NCBI GenBank assembly: GCA_900696465.1
Contig: CAADGE010000048.1
Coordinates: 124,001 to 188,000, forward strand
Source: an uncultured Planctomycetota bacterium
GTDB lineage: Bacteria > Planctomycetota > Phycisphaerae > UBA1845 > UTPLA1
DNA length: 64,000 nt
Direction: 5' to 3'
This document shows positions 56,772-64,000 of the stretch, piece by piece. A program made the position numbers and the translations under genes. The notes beneath the pieces were generated by a model, which saw only the letters and a list, made by a program, of their open reading frames with translations, was not told the origin of the DNA and ran no database searches. The stretch's first letter is position 1. Every line of letters starts with the position of its first letter.

Positions 56772-56853
56772 AGAATGACGAATTACAAATTACAAATTCA
56801 AAGCGGACGCGATCGTGCGCGACCGCGCTTCGTAATTCGTAATTCGTCATTCT
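56772..56853 (-). repeat. Intervening-sequence-like hairpin in 23S helix 45
   Basis: A perfect 15-bp inverted repeat (56772-56786 with 56839-56853) brackets an 82-base insert with further imperfect pairing inward. On the minus strand it falls between GAAGCTGCGGGAACTGA and TGGTTCGGTAGGAGAGCGC, which is the E. coli helix 45 position (about nucleotide 1170). Such inserts are excised by RNase III in other bacteria, leaving a fragmented 23S. The arm sequence (GAATGACGAATTAC) looks like a dispersed palindrome, and the AT-rich arms contrast with the rRNA. Confidence 0.75.
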
Positions 56854-57225
56854 CAGTTCCCGCAGCTTCGGTTTACATCTTAGTCCCGTTCATTATCGGT
56901 GCCGGATTTCTCGACGGGTAAGCTATTACGCACTTTTTAAATGGTGGCTGCTTCTAAGCCAACATCCCCGCTGTCATAGAAATCCAACTTCCTTATGCAC
57001 TTAGATGTAATTTGGGACCTTAGCTGACGGTCAGGGTTGTTTCCCTTTTGACCGTGGACATTATCACCCACAGTCTTTCTCCCGGGATAGTCTTCGCGGT
57101 ATTCGGAGTTTGATTGGAGGCGGTAGTCTGGTGGACCCCGCGATCCATTCAGTAGCTCTACCCCCGCGAAGTAGTGGCCCGAGGCATGCCCTCAAGCATT
57201 TTCGGAGAGAACCAGCTATCTCTGA

Positions 57226-57260
<35 letters not shown>

Positions 57261-57370
57261 GCCAGAACTTTTCAACGTTCACGGCTTCGAGCCTCCGCGC
57301 CCGGTTAGGGGCGCTTCACTCTGCCCATGGGTAGATCACTCAGCTTCGGGTCTACCCCCTGCGACTCATT

Positions 57371-57403
<33 letters not shown>

Positions 57404-58078
57404 ACCGCTCAAGCGGTTTAGCCTTGCCACAGAGGAGTAACTCGCCGGTCCATTATGCAAAAGGTACGCCATCGACCATAACCGACCGAAGCCGGTTCTA
57501 GGTCTTTGACTGCTTGTAGATACATGGTTTCAGGTTCTTTTGACTCCGCTTATTGCGGTTCTTTTCACCTTTCAGTCGCCATACTTGTTCACTATCGGTC
57601 GTCCAGGAGTACTTAGCCTTGGAGGGTGGTCCCCCCGGCTTCACACGGAGTTTCACGACATCCGTGCTACTCTGGGAATCCTCTCAACGGAGAGCAGCGA
57701 TCGTCGCGTACGGGGCTGTCACCCTGTGTCGCCGGCCTTTCCAGACCGTTCTGCTGATCGCGCCTTTGTAACTCCTCGAGGCCCCACAACCCCGGGCACG
57801 AGGCCCGGTTTGGGCTAGATCCGCGTTCGCTCGCCGCTACTGACGGAGTCTCGGTTGATTTCCTTTCCTCCAGGTACTTAGATGTTTCAGTTCCCTGGGT
57901 CGGCTCCGACGCACTATGCATTCATGCGTCGGTTGCCCCGCGTATTAAGCGAGGCAGGGTTGCCCCATTCAGAAATCTCCGGATCAAAGCTTGTTTGCCA
58001 GCTCCCCGGAGCTTATCGCAGGCTGCCACGTCTTTCATCGCCTCTGGACGCCTAGGCATCCACCATGCACCCTTACGA

Positions 58079-58101
58079 GCTTGACCACATTTATCAATCG
58101 C
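58079..58101 (-). other. Processing stem flanking 23S, 5' arm
   Basis: This 23-base segment pairs with 54419-54441 beyond the 3' end of 23S with 22 of 23 matches. It encloses the mature ends and matches the long RNase III processing stalk of bacterial 23S precursors. Confidence 0.85.
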
Positions 58102-58445
58102 TGCCACAACTCTGACACTCTGAAACAGACGCACACCGAAGCATGCAACTGCTCAAAGCTCCTCATCGTGATCGCCACTGACAACGTGCCAAGTCACCGT
58201 CGGCGCTCCATCTCTTTCGATCGCCGTCCGACAGGCCCGAAAGCCCGCGGCCGACGCCGACAGAAACGGAGAACTTGTGAAGGATCTTCGTGATGTCGAT
58301 CCTCACATTCCCAACTCTATTCAATTGTCAAAGAGCACGTCGTCCAGATCGCCCTTACGGGCTCACTAGAGACTGGAAACGGGAAACTGGATTCGCAACT
58401 CCGTGCTCACTCCAGTTTCCAGATTCTTGCCTCCAGTTTCCTGAT
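58087..58445. other. Spacer between tRNA-Ala and 23S
   Basis: About 360 bases with no gene. It contains the boxA at 58326-58338 and a repeat cluster: GGAAACTGGA (58383-58392) and two inverted copies TCCAGTTTCC (58412-58421 and 58433-58442). The repeat cluster directly precedes the tRNA-Ala 3' end and has the look of a dispersed palindromic element. Confidence 0.6.
58326..58338 (-). promoter_or_regulatory. boxA antitermination element
   Basis: The minus strand reads TGCTCTTTGACAA, one base from the boxA consensus TGCTCTTTAACAA used by the Nus factors. It lies ahead of the 23S gene, as in typical rRNA spacers. Confidence 0.8.
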
Positions 58446-58518
58446 TGGAGCCGACCGGGATCGAACCGGCAACCCCTAGCTTGCAAAGCTAGTGCTCTCC
58501 CAATTGAGCTACGGCCCC
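58446..58518 (-). tRNA. tRNA-Ala(TGC)
   Basis: 73 nt. Acceptor GGGGCCG pairs with CGGCTCC (one G-U), discriminator A; anticodon loop CTTTGCAAG gives TGC; the T arm has GGTTCGATCC. CCA is not encoded. It is the second tRNA of the rRNA unit. Confidence 0.96.
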
Positions 58519-58652
58519 GAGCTTGAAACAAGATACTAGAGACTGCAAACGAGTTACGCCAGTCTCACATGCTCTTGCGTCGGAGCACCGCTCGGTCGAG
58601 CACCATCCTTTAACAATTGGCCGAGAAACTCTCAGCCGCAATTCTTTGTACC

Positions 58653-58727
58653 TCAGCCGCCGCCTTTTGCTCGAAGGAGCATCAAGACGACGACGATTCC
58701 GATCAAAGCCAACAAGCCCCAGTTCAT
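58653..58727 (-). CDS. Possible 24-residue membrane peptide in the tRNA spacer
   Basis: A short frame MNWGLLALIGIVVVL followed by MLLRAKGGG and a stop, that is one membrane helix with a basic C-terminal end. AGGT lies about eight bases before the ATG. It sits between tRNA-Ile and tRNA-Ala, where a protein gene is unexpected. Its amphipathic order (Trp at the interface, hydrophobic core, Arg-Lys stop) is not what random GC-rich DNA usually gives, but nothing else supports translation. Confidence 0.35.
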   Translation of the reverse strand: MNWGLLALIGIVVVLMLLRAKGGG

Positions 58728-58763
58728 CTTGCCGACCTGCGCCTCTCGCGGGGCAAAACCAAA

Positions 58764-58837
58764 TGGGCCCGGTTGGAGTCGAACCAACGACCTCGTCGTT
58801 ATCAGCGACGCGCTCTAACCAACTGAGCTACGAGCCC
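58764..58837 (-). tRNA. tRNA-Ile(GAT)
   Basis: 74 nt. Acceptor GGGCTCG pairs with CGGGCCC (one U-G), discriminator A; anticodon loop CTGATAACG gives GAT; D arm AGCTCAGTTGGTTAGAGC and T arm GGTTCGACTCC are standard. CCA is not encoded. It is the first tRNA of the rRNA unit. Confidence 0.96.
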
Positions 58838-59011
58838 TGCTCTGGCTGAGCTGCGTGCCCTGCACTGGCTAATTTTTTCGGAATCGGCTGGGCGGCCGGT
58901 CGGCTCAAAATCCTCTGGGCCGACACATCGCGCTGGAAGGGATCGTCGCAAACGCGACGACAATTACCCTTTTGCTGCGTGACACTCGCCTTCGAAAAAG
59001 AAAGCGGCGTC

Positions 59012-59042
59012 AAAAAAAGCCACCGGCGTCTGCCGGCGGCTT
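59012..59042 (-). terminator. Rho-independent terminator
   Basis: On the minus strand AAGCCGCCGGC pairs with GCCGGTGGCTT around an AGAC loop (one G-U pair), followed by seven T (59012-59018). It lies about 170 bases downstream of the promoter at 59187-59214 and 175 bases before tRNA-Ile. Confidence 0.8.
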
Positions 59043-59180
59043 GATCGAAAACCGTCAAGCACCTGTCAGCAGTCACGCCGACCGATTCAGAGCTACCTTG
59101 CAAGTCTTGCGAATCAATCGAACCCTTTACGTTGTTCCAGCGGCCGCTTAAAGCCGCCACACGGGCTACCCAACTTGCAG
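59012..59180 (-). ncRNA. Candidate small RNA or attenuated leader
   Basis: A segment of about 170 bases bounded by a strong promoter and a classic terminator, on the strand of the rRNA unit. It has no good open frame. Internal palindromes include GCAAGACTTGC and GCGGC-TTTAA-GCGGCCGC-like pairing. It does not show signatures of SRP RNA, RNase P RNA, tmRNA or a tRNA that I could find. It may be an independent sRNA or an rRNA-leader attenuator. Confidence 0.45.
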
Positions 59181-59186
59181 CACAGT

Positions 59187-59214
59187 AATGTAGCACCTGA
59201 ACAGCCCGTGTCAA
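59187..59214 (-). promoter_or_regulatory. Strong sigma-70-type promoter
   Basis: A perfect TTGACA (plus-strand coordinates 59209-59214), 16-base spacer, then TACATT (59187-59192). It points toward the small-RNA candidate and, beyond the terminator, the tRNA-23S-5S unit. Confidence 0.65.
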
Positions 59215-59473
59215 GCCCGAAATCGGGGTTTTATCAGGCACTGAACACGACCATAACTTCCAGTAGATGCAAAGGATAGAGTAATGGCCGCTGCGGCTCG
59301 TGAACTTTTGCACAAAAAAAGTGACTTCCGGCTCTGAAACCGCGCCGACGCGACGTGGGATGAGCCGTATAATGCCTCTCGAAACGATGAAAGGCCAGCG
59401 CAGGATTTTGTATCCTGTTGGGAATTGGCTCAGCGAAAGAGATAGGGAACGATCAAGAGGAGCACCAGAAGTA

Positions 59474-59659
59474 ATGCGAAAATCCAAGGATATCAAGCGA
59501 AAACGAACACAGGCCGGCATCGAGTTCCGCAAAGGCAACCGTGAAGATGCGTACAAGATGTGGCGAGAAGCCAAGCAGGAGCTCGATGCGCTGCGAGGTC
59601 GCAATCAGCCCGCGACCGAAAAGGCCGCTGGTGATGCGGCGGAGAAGCCGGCTGAGTAA
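59474..59659 (+). CDS. Small basic protein, 61 residues, unknown
   Basis: MRKSKDIKRKRTQAGIEF starts a very basic helix, followed by GNREDAYKMWREAKQELDAL and an Ala/Glu-rich tail (ATEKAAGDAAEKPAE). The middle looks like a single TPR-like helical hairpin. GAGGAG at 59457-59462 precedes the ATG by 11 bases. The open frame extends upstream but that part lacks coding character. The charge pattern suggests nucleic-acid or ribosome association, which is only a guess. Confidence 0.6.
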   Translation: MRKSKDIKRKRTQAGIEFRKGNREDAYKMWREAKQELDALRGRNQPATEKAAGDAAEKPAE

Positions 59660-59718
59660 GTTCATGAGCAGTCGTCCTCCTCGCTACCGCCTTCGTAAAC
59701 TCTGATCGAGTACCTTCT

Positions 59719-60642
59719 GTGCCTGAGCATTTTGCTGATCGGTTGATGGCAGCCGTGGCCACGCGCGGCGCGCCGTGTACCGTTGCGCTCGATCCCGTCT
59801 ACGAGCACCTGCCGCCGGCACTTCAATCCGGCAAGGGCGGGGATGATGGCACCCGCCTGGCTGATATCGAGCAATTCTGCATGCAGGTGCTCGATGTGAT
59901 CGCGCCGATCATTCCCTCCGTAAAGATCAATTCGGCCTACTTCGAGCGATACCATGCGGCCGGAATTGCCCTCTACGATCGACTGATTCAGCAGGCATCG
60001 CGACTCGGCCTCGTGGTCATCGGCGACGTCAAGCGAGGTGACGTGGGGCACACGGCGCAGATGTATGCACAGGCACATCTGCGTGGTGATCACAGCAACC
60101 CGCAGAACATCGCAGATGCGGTGACGGTCAGCGGCTACTTCGGGATTGACGGCGTGCAACCCTTCCTTGATGAATGTCGAGTATCGGGTCGGGGCATCTT
60201 TGTGCTGGTGAGAACGTCGAATCCCTCCGCAGCAGCCATCCAGGATCTGCACACTTCGGACGGCCGCCGCGTGTGCGAGGTCATCGCGGATCAGGTCGCG
60301 ACGTGGTCCGAACAGGGGGATGCGGTCGGCCAGTGCGGGTATTCGTATGTCGGCGCAGTGACAGCGACGCGCGACCCGGCCGATGCGGCACGACTGCGAG
60401 CGCTCATGCCGAAGTCCATCCTGCTCGTACCGGGCTACGGTGCCCAAGGCGGCAATGCGGCGGATTTTCTGCCGTATTTCAATCGTGATCGTTCCGGGGC
60501 GATCGTGGCGGCCGGTCGATCGATCATCTTTGCACATCAGGAAGCCGCGCGCGCGACGATTGCCAGTGGTGACTGGCGGCGCTGTGTCGAGCATGCTGCC
60601 AGGGACTTCGTCTCGGATATCGCGAGACTGCTGCAGAGCTGA
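59719..60642 (+). CDS. pyrF: Orotidine 5'-phosphate decarboxylase, subfamily 2
   Basis: A 307-residue enzyme for the last step of UMP synthesis. The catalytic array is DVKRGDVG with Asp103, Lys105 and Asp108 in the order of the family. TVALDPVYEHLP near the start, VKINSAYFERY and LLVPGYGAQGG with AAGRSIIFAH at the end fit the longer PyrF type 2 (TIGR02127-like) with a TIM barrel. The GTG at 59719 is in frame with the conserved N-terminus; the ribosome site is weak. It is followed by the PPIase fusion gene after 127 bases. Confidence 0.94.
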   Translation: MPEHFADRLMAAVATRGAPCTVALDPVYEHLPPALQSGKGGDDGTRLADIEQFCMQVLDVIAPIIPSVKINSAYFERYHAAGIALYDRLIQQASRLGLVVIGDVKRGDVGHTAQMYAQAHLRGDHSNPQNIADAVTVSGYFGIDGVQPFLDECRVSGRGIFVLVRTSNPSAAAIQDLHTSDGRRVCEVIADQVATWSEQGDAVGQCGYSYVGAVTATRDPADAARLRALMPKSILLVPGYGAQGGNAADFLPYFNRDRSGAIVAAGRSIIFAHQEAARATIASGDWRRCVEHAARDFVSDIARLLQS

Positions 60643-60769
60643 CATCGCTCGGCGCCAAGGGTGTCGCGTTTGACACTGGGCACATATCCATCTAGGATTC
60701 CGGCGTGTTTACACGTTCGTTTGCACAACGACGTTGCATTCAGGATGACACCAATTTCGAGGAATGAAA

Positions 60770-61870
60770 ATGACTGGCGGAAGAACGATGGTTGGCGCGT
60801 GCGCGCTGCTTGCGATGGGCATCAGCAGTCTGACTCTGGCAGATGAAAAGGCAAAGATGGGCGATGATAAGCCGAAGATCGCGGACCGGGCCTACGTGCG
60901 GATGAGCACGTCTCTCGGCGACATGGTGATCGAGCTCAATCGGGAGAAGGCCCCGCAGACGGTGGAAAATTTCCTGGGCTATGCGAAGGAAGGTTTTTAC
61001 GAGGGCACGGTCTTTCACCGCGTCATCAAGAACTTCATGATCCAGGGGGGTGGCTTTGAGCCGGGCTATAAGCAGAAGCAGACGAAGTCCCCGATTCGCA
61101 ACGAAGCCAACAACGGCCTGAAAAACGAGCGCGGCACGATCGCCATGGCACGCACGGGCGACCCGCACTCCGCCACCAGCCAGTTCTTCATCAACGTGGT
61201 CGATAACTCCCAGCTCAACCACAGCGGCGAGAATCCGCAGGGTTGGGGCTATTGCGTCTTCGGTAAGGTGATCGACGGGCTCGACGTGATGGACAAGATT
61301 CGCAATACCCCGGTGGAGATGGATCCTCGGGCCGACGGCCGTCAGCCGGCAGCGCCGACGACGCCGGTGGTCATCCGGAAAGTGACCATTCTTTCGCAGG
61401 ACGAAGTCAAATCGCTCATCGAGGCCGAGCAGAAGCGCATGGCCGAGCGGGAAAGGGAAAAGGCAATGGAAGGTGCCAAGACGATGGATGCAGCGAAGGC
61501 ACTCGTACAATCGCGCGGCGCGGATCCATCCAAGGGAGTGACCACCCCCAGCGGCCTCTGGTACGTTGATGCCGTCGAGGGCATGGGCCAGACGCCGGCT
61601 CGCTCGTCAGATCGTGTCAAGGTTCACTACACCGGCTGGCTGACGAACGGTAACAAGTTCGATTCCTCGGTCGATCGCGGCGAGCCGATCTCCTTCGGCC
61701 TCAATCAGGTTATCCGCGGCTGGACCGAAGGCGTGGGTAGCATGAAGGTCGGCAGCAAGCGATTCCTCATTATCCCGCCGGACCTGGCTTATGGTCCGGC
61801 CGGCCGGCCCGGCATCCCGCCGAATTCGACGCTGGTCTTCGAGGTCGAGTTGCTCGGCATCAACGAATAA
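60770..61870 (+). CDS. Exported cyclophilin-FKBP fusion, dual peptidyl-prolyl isomerase
   Basis: A 366-residue protein with a signal peptide (about 1-25). The cyclophilin domain covers about residues 41-208 ([39 protein letters not shown]). After a charged helical linker (about 210-255, [16 protein letters not shown]) comes an FKBP domain (260-366; [47 protein letters not shown]). Both domains keep the catalytic-pocket residues visible in these motifs. Two unrelated isomerase folds in one chain should accelerate folding of exported proteins. GAGGA (60759-60763) is six bases before ATG 60770 and touches ATG 60764, which decides the start. Confidence 0.93.
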   Translation: MTGGRTMVGACALLAMGISSLTLADEKAKMGDDKPKIADRAYVRMSTSLGDMVIELNREKAPQTVENFLGYAKEGFYEGTVFHRVIKNFMIQGGGFEPGYKQKQTKSPIRNEANNGLKNERGTIAMARTGDPHSATSQFFINVVDNSQLNHSGENPQGWGYCVFGKVIDGLDVMDKIRNTPVEMDPRADGRQPAAPTTPVVIRKVTILSQDEVKSLIEAEQKRMAEREREKAMEGAKTMDAAKALVQSRGADPSKGVTTPSGLWYVDAVEGMGQTPARSSDRVKVHYTGWLTNGNKFDSSVDRGEPISFGLNQVIRGWTEGVGSMKVGSKRFLIIPPDLAYGPAGRPGIPPNSTLVFEVELLGINE

Positions 61871-62013
61871 TATCCTGCTCCTTCGGGACGTGTTGATGGC
61901 CGGGTTGCATCGTTCACAGGTCACCATCGCCGCAGTGTTCAAGATCATGCGCGACCGGGAGGTTGTGCGTCTGTTAGTCGAATGTCTGCGGTACGGGCAC
62001 GCGAGCGGTCATC

Positions 62014-63246
62014 GTGCAACTACTCGTTTTTGAGGATGCTGGCTATCGCAACCTGTTGCCGCTGGTCTACAGCCGGTGCACGTTCAACCTTCGCTGCGGC
62101 TTCGACAATCTTCTCTCGAAGATTGAGGCGGCCGTTGGACGGACGGCAGAATCCATATTCGTCAGGAAGACGCTCGCAGCGGTCATGTCCGAACGGCAGA
62201 CCCGCCGCGTCAATCAGCCCGCCACATCGGACGATCAGCTCTGGATCAACGGCCGTCTGCTCTTGCGATCAGAAATTCAAATCGCTTTGAATTCTGTAGT
62301 CTGGCAGGCGAATACGCTACTAGTCGCGCGGGTGGATCGGGCGATCGGCTCGAAGTTGACGCCGGAAGTCCTGCAGGACCCGGCACGCCTGCGTGAAACG
62401 CTTGCCGGCTGCAACCAGGCGACGTTGCCTGCAGAATCATGCACGCTCATTGATTATCCCTGGCAGCTTGTGCAGGAGAATCCTGCAGAGATCGCACGGC
62501 AGTTCGCCCGCGACACGGGTGGTGCTCCCGCTGCATCGCAAGCTGGCGCGCATCTTGTGAAGCCCGGATCGATACGGATTGGCGACGGCAGTCGCATCAA
62601 GCCGGGCGCGGTGCTGGATGCCGACAGCGGCCCGATTTTCATCGGCGAGAATGTCACCATCCATCCGTGCGCCGTGGTGCAGGGACCGTGCTACATCGGC
62701 GATGGCTGCACGATACAACCCGGCGCGTCGATTCGCTCGGGTTGCAGCATCGGGATGGTCTGTAAGGTCGGCGGTGAAGTAGAAGGGACCATCTTCCACG
62801 GCTACAGCAACAAGCAGCATGACGGCTTCATCGGGCATTCGTACATCGGCGAGTGGGTGAATCTTGGCGCCGATACGGTGGGCAGCGATCTGAAGAACAC
62901 CTATGGTCCGGTGCGCGTGCCGATCAACGGCGCGTCGGTCGACACCGGCGAGACCTTCGTCGGGGCCTTCATCGGCGATCACACCAAGACGGCAATTCGC
63001 ACGACGTTGCCGACCGGCTGCGTGATCGGCTATGCGTGCAACATCGCGGTCAGTGGATTTGTGCCCACGTTTGTGCCGAGCTTCACATGGCTGACAGACG
63101 GCGGTCGACAGGTGAATGATCCGCAGAAGGCGCTGGCGCTGGCGCGCAAAGTGGTCGCCCGGCGAAATCGCAGCTACTCACCTGCCGAGGAAACTCTGTT
63201 TCTTTCGATACAGCAGACGGCAGGGAAACATGAGGCCATCGTCTGA
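62014..63246 (+). CDS. GlmU-like sugar-phosphate nucleotidyltransferase with beta-helix
   Basis: A 410-residue protein of the putative alternative GlmU family (TIGR03991-like). The N-terminus (MQLLVFEDAGYRNLLPLVY) begins a truncated nucleotidyltransferase fold. A left-handed beta-helix follows (about 185-370) with hexapeptide repeats such as IGDGSRIKPGAVLD, IGENVTIHPCAVVQGPCYIG and IGHSYIGEWVNLGADTVGSDL. It may make or acetylate a UDP-sugar precursor for envelope glycans. The GTG at 62014 is the start of the conserved region. Ends 28 bases before the convergent mltA. Confidence 0.88.
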   Translation: MQLLVFEDAGYRNLLPLVYSRCTFNLRCGFDNLLSKIEAAVGRTAESIFVRKTLAAVMSERQTRRVNQPATSDDQLWINGRLLLRSEIQIALNSVVWQANTLLVARVDRAIGSKLTPEVLQDPARLRETLAGCNQATLPAESCTLIDYPWQLVQENPAEIARQFARDTGGAPAASQAGAHLVKPGSIRIGDGSRIKPGAVLDADSGPIFIGENVTIHPCAVVQGPCYIGDGCTIQPGASIRSGCSIGMVCKVGGEVEGTIFHGYSNKQHDGFIGHSYIGEWVNLGADTVGSDLKNTYGPVRVPINGASVDTGETFVGAFIGDHTKTAIRTTLPTGCVIGYACNIAVSGFVPTFVPSFTWLTDGGRQVNDPQKALALARKVVARRNRSYSPAEETLFLSIQQTAGKHEAIV

Positions 63247-63274
63247 TGCAGCAGCCCTTTTCAGGTTCGACGAG

Positions 63275-64000
63275 CTACTCTGACTGCTGGGCGACGCTGT
63301 TGGTTCCCGGCAGCGTGGTACCGTTGCGGGCGATCAGGTAGTAGAGCTTGCCCTCGCTGTAGGTGAAGCCGGCGTGCTTGCCTGCATCGTCGCCGATTCC
63401 CATGTAGATGTCCGTCCGGCCCGGCGCACGGATGGCGGCGCCGCGATCCTGATCCAGCACGAAGCAACGGAACGATCGCATCGACTCTCCAGGTACGAGC
63501 GGCACGCGCGTATCGAGAAAGGCCAGGGCCGCGCGCGGGAAGATTTCCTTGTCTGTGGCAATGCTGTGATACGGCGTGACGCGCTCGGCCAGGCAACCGT
63601 AGGGGCCGCCGCGCGACTCGCGGAAGAAGACATAGCGCTTGTTGCGGAAGAGGTACTCGTCGAGATCTTCCGGATGCTGCCGGAAGTGATTGATCATCGT
63701 ATCGAGCGAGAGGCGGAAGCGGTCGATCTTGCCGTCGGCCACTAGCAACTTGCCGATCGGCGTGTAGTCGTGACCATTGTGACCGGCGTAGCCGATCTCG
63801 TAGAGGGAGTTATCCGGCAGGCGGATGAAGCCGGAGCCCTGAACCGTAAACACGTAGGTTTCAAAACGATCGCCCAGCCAGACGATCTCGTTCCCCGCGA
63901 GCATGCCGCTGGTCTCGATCTCCTCCCGTGTGGCCCAGGGGCCGCCGATCGGGTTGCCCTCCTCGTCCTTCTTCAGGTCCGGCGGCAGGCGATACATCGG
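63275..64000 (-). CDS. mltA: Membrane-bound lytic transglycosylase A, 5' end cut by window
   Basis: The C-terminal part (about 242 residues) of an MltA-type peptidoglycan lytic transglycosylase. Diagnostic blocks are GNEIVWLGDRFETYVFTVQG with SGFIRLPD, YVFFRESRGGP, and the catalytic 3D-type domain with VLDQDRGAAIRAPGRTDIYM then GIGDDAG. The putative catalytic Asp lies in this last stretch. The N-terminus, with any lipobox, is beyond the window. It is convergent to the GlmU-like gene. Confidence 0.93.
   Translation of the reverse strand, partial: PMYRLPPDLKKDEEGNPIGGPWATREEIETSGMLAGNEIVWLGDRFETYVFTVQGSGFIRLPDNSLYEIGYAGHNGHDYTPIGKLLVADGKIDRFRLSLDTMINHFRQHPEDLDEYLFRNKRYVFFRESRGGPYGCLAERVTPYHSIATDKEIFPRAALAFLDTRVPLVPGESMRSFRCFVLDQDRGAAIRAPGRTDIYMGIGDDAGKHAGFTYSEGKLYYLIARNGTTLPGTNSVAQQSE

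Larger units (their letters stand above)
58838..59473. other. Leader and promoter region upstream of the rRNA unit
   Basis: About 636 bases with no protein gene. The minus strand contains a strong promoter (59187-59214), a candidate small RNA and a terminator (59012-59042). No 16S sequence is present; the conserved 16S 3' end (anti-Shine-Dalgarno region) was looked for and not found. No second promoter was recognised between the terminator and tRNA-Ile. Confidence 0.6.

Noticed and set aside
58828-59604. 258-codon minus-strand open frame upstream of tRNA-Ile
   Set aside because: It overlaps the promoter, terminator and tRNA and has no ribosome site or coding character.

Overview
The window reads as chromosome from a GC-rich planctomycete (Planctomycetota, possibly Phycisphaerae-like). 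This is inferred from several features: 23S-5S genes not linked to a 16S gene, dockerin-tailed and lipobox-bearing large surface proteins, a complete set of exosortase-type exopolysaccharide (EPS) families, frequent GTG/TTG starts with purine-rich ribosome sites, and a GlmU-like sugar nucleotidyltransferase with a left-handed beta-helix. No phage, transposon or CRISPR array was seen. The mobile features are a group I intron with its homing endonuclease in the 23S gene, a helix-45 intervening sequence, and short palindromic repeats.

Layout. 1-2647: 3'-truncated polA on the minus strand. 3063-8115: an unknown membrane coiled-coil protein, a GT87-type membrane glycosyltransferase, a Phenol_MetA_deg-type outer-membrane protein, a 43-residue membrane peptide and a MOSC protein. 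8136-11148: an active HtrA-type protease overlapping a catalytically dead relative. 11353-28886: the EPS region. A divergent ExeA-like ATPase with a huge coiled coil faces a run of eleven co-directional genes: export lipoprotein, chain-length/Wzz protein, BY-kinase, FemAB-like acyltransferase, four glycosyltransferases, polysaccharide deacetylase, an unknown glycosyltransferase-like protein and an O-antigen-ligase-like protein. No exosortase, flippase or initiating sugar transferase was found. 28894-33434: M48 peptidase, two tandem Spy/LTxxQ-like periplasmic proteins, a small membrane protein and an ABM monooxygenase. 33656-36600: tRNA-Ser, a seven-bladed FG-GAP surface protein and a dockerin relic. 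36605-53986: housekeeping and signalling genes (PutA, a cobalamin-type domain, RlmI, an EamA transporter, rhodaneses, a DCC protein, a BtuF-like protein, free-methionine sulfoxide reductase, Hpt plus REC-GGDEF, an M24 peptidase) and a large lipoprotein.

54008-59214 (minus strand) is an rRNA unit: tRNA-Ile(GAT), tRNA-Ala(TGC), 23S, 5S and a terminator, with no 16S. The 23S gene carries a 676-nt group I intron at the L1931 position, containing a LAGLIDADG endonuclease gene whose frame runs into the ribozyme core, and a helix-45 intervening sequence. Upstream of tRNA-Ile, a strong promoter followed about 140 bases later by a hairpin-T7 terminator suggests an undescribed small RNA or an attenuated leader. 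59474-64000: a 61-residue protein, pyrF, a cyclophilin-FKBP fusion, a GlmU-like protein and a partial mltA.

How the genes fit together (inference): the EPS block encodes assembly, length control, export, modification and polymerisation of a cell-surface polysaccharide. HtrA, its dead partner, M48, the Spy-like proteins and the PPIase fusion look like envelope quality control around it.
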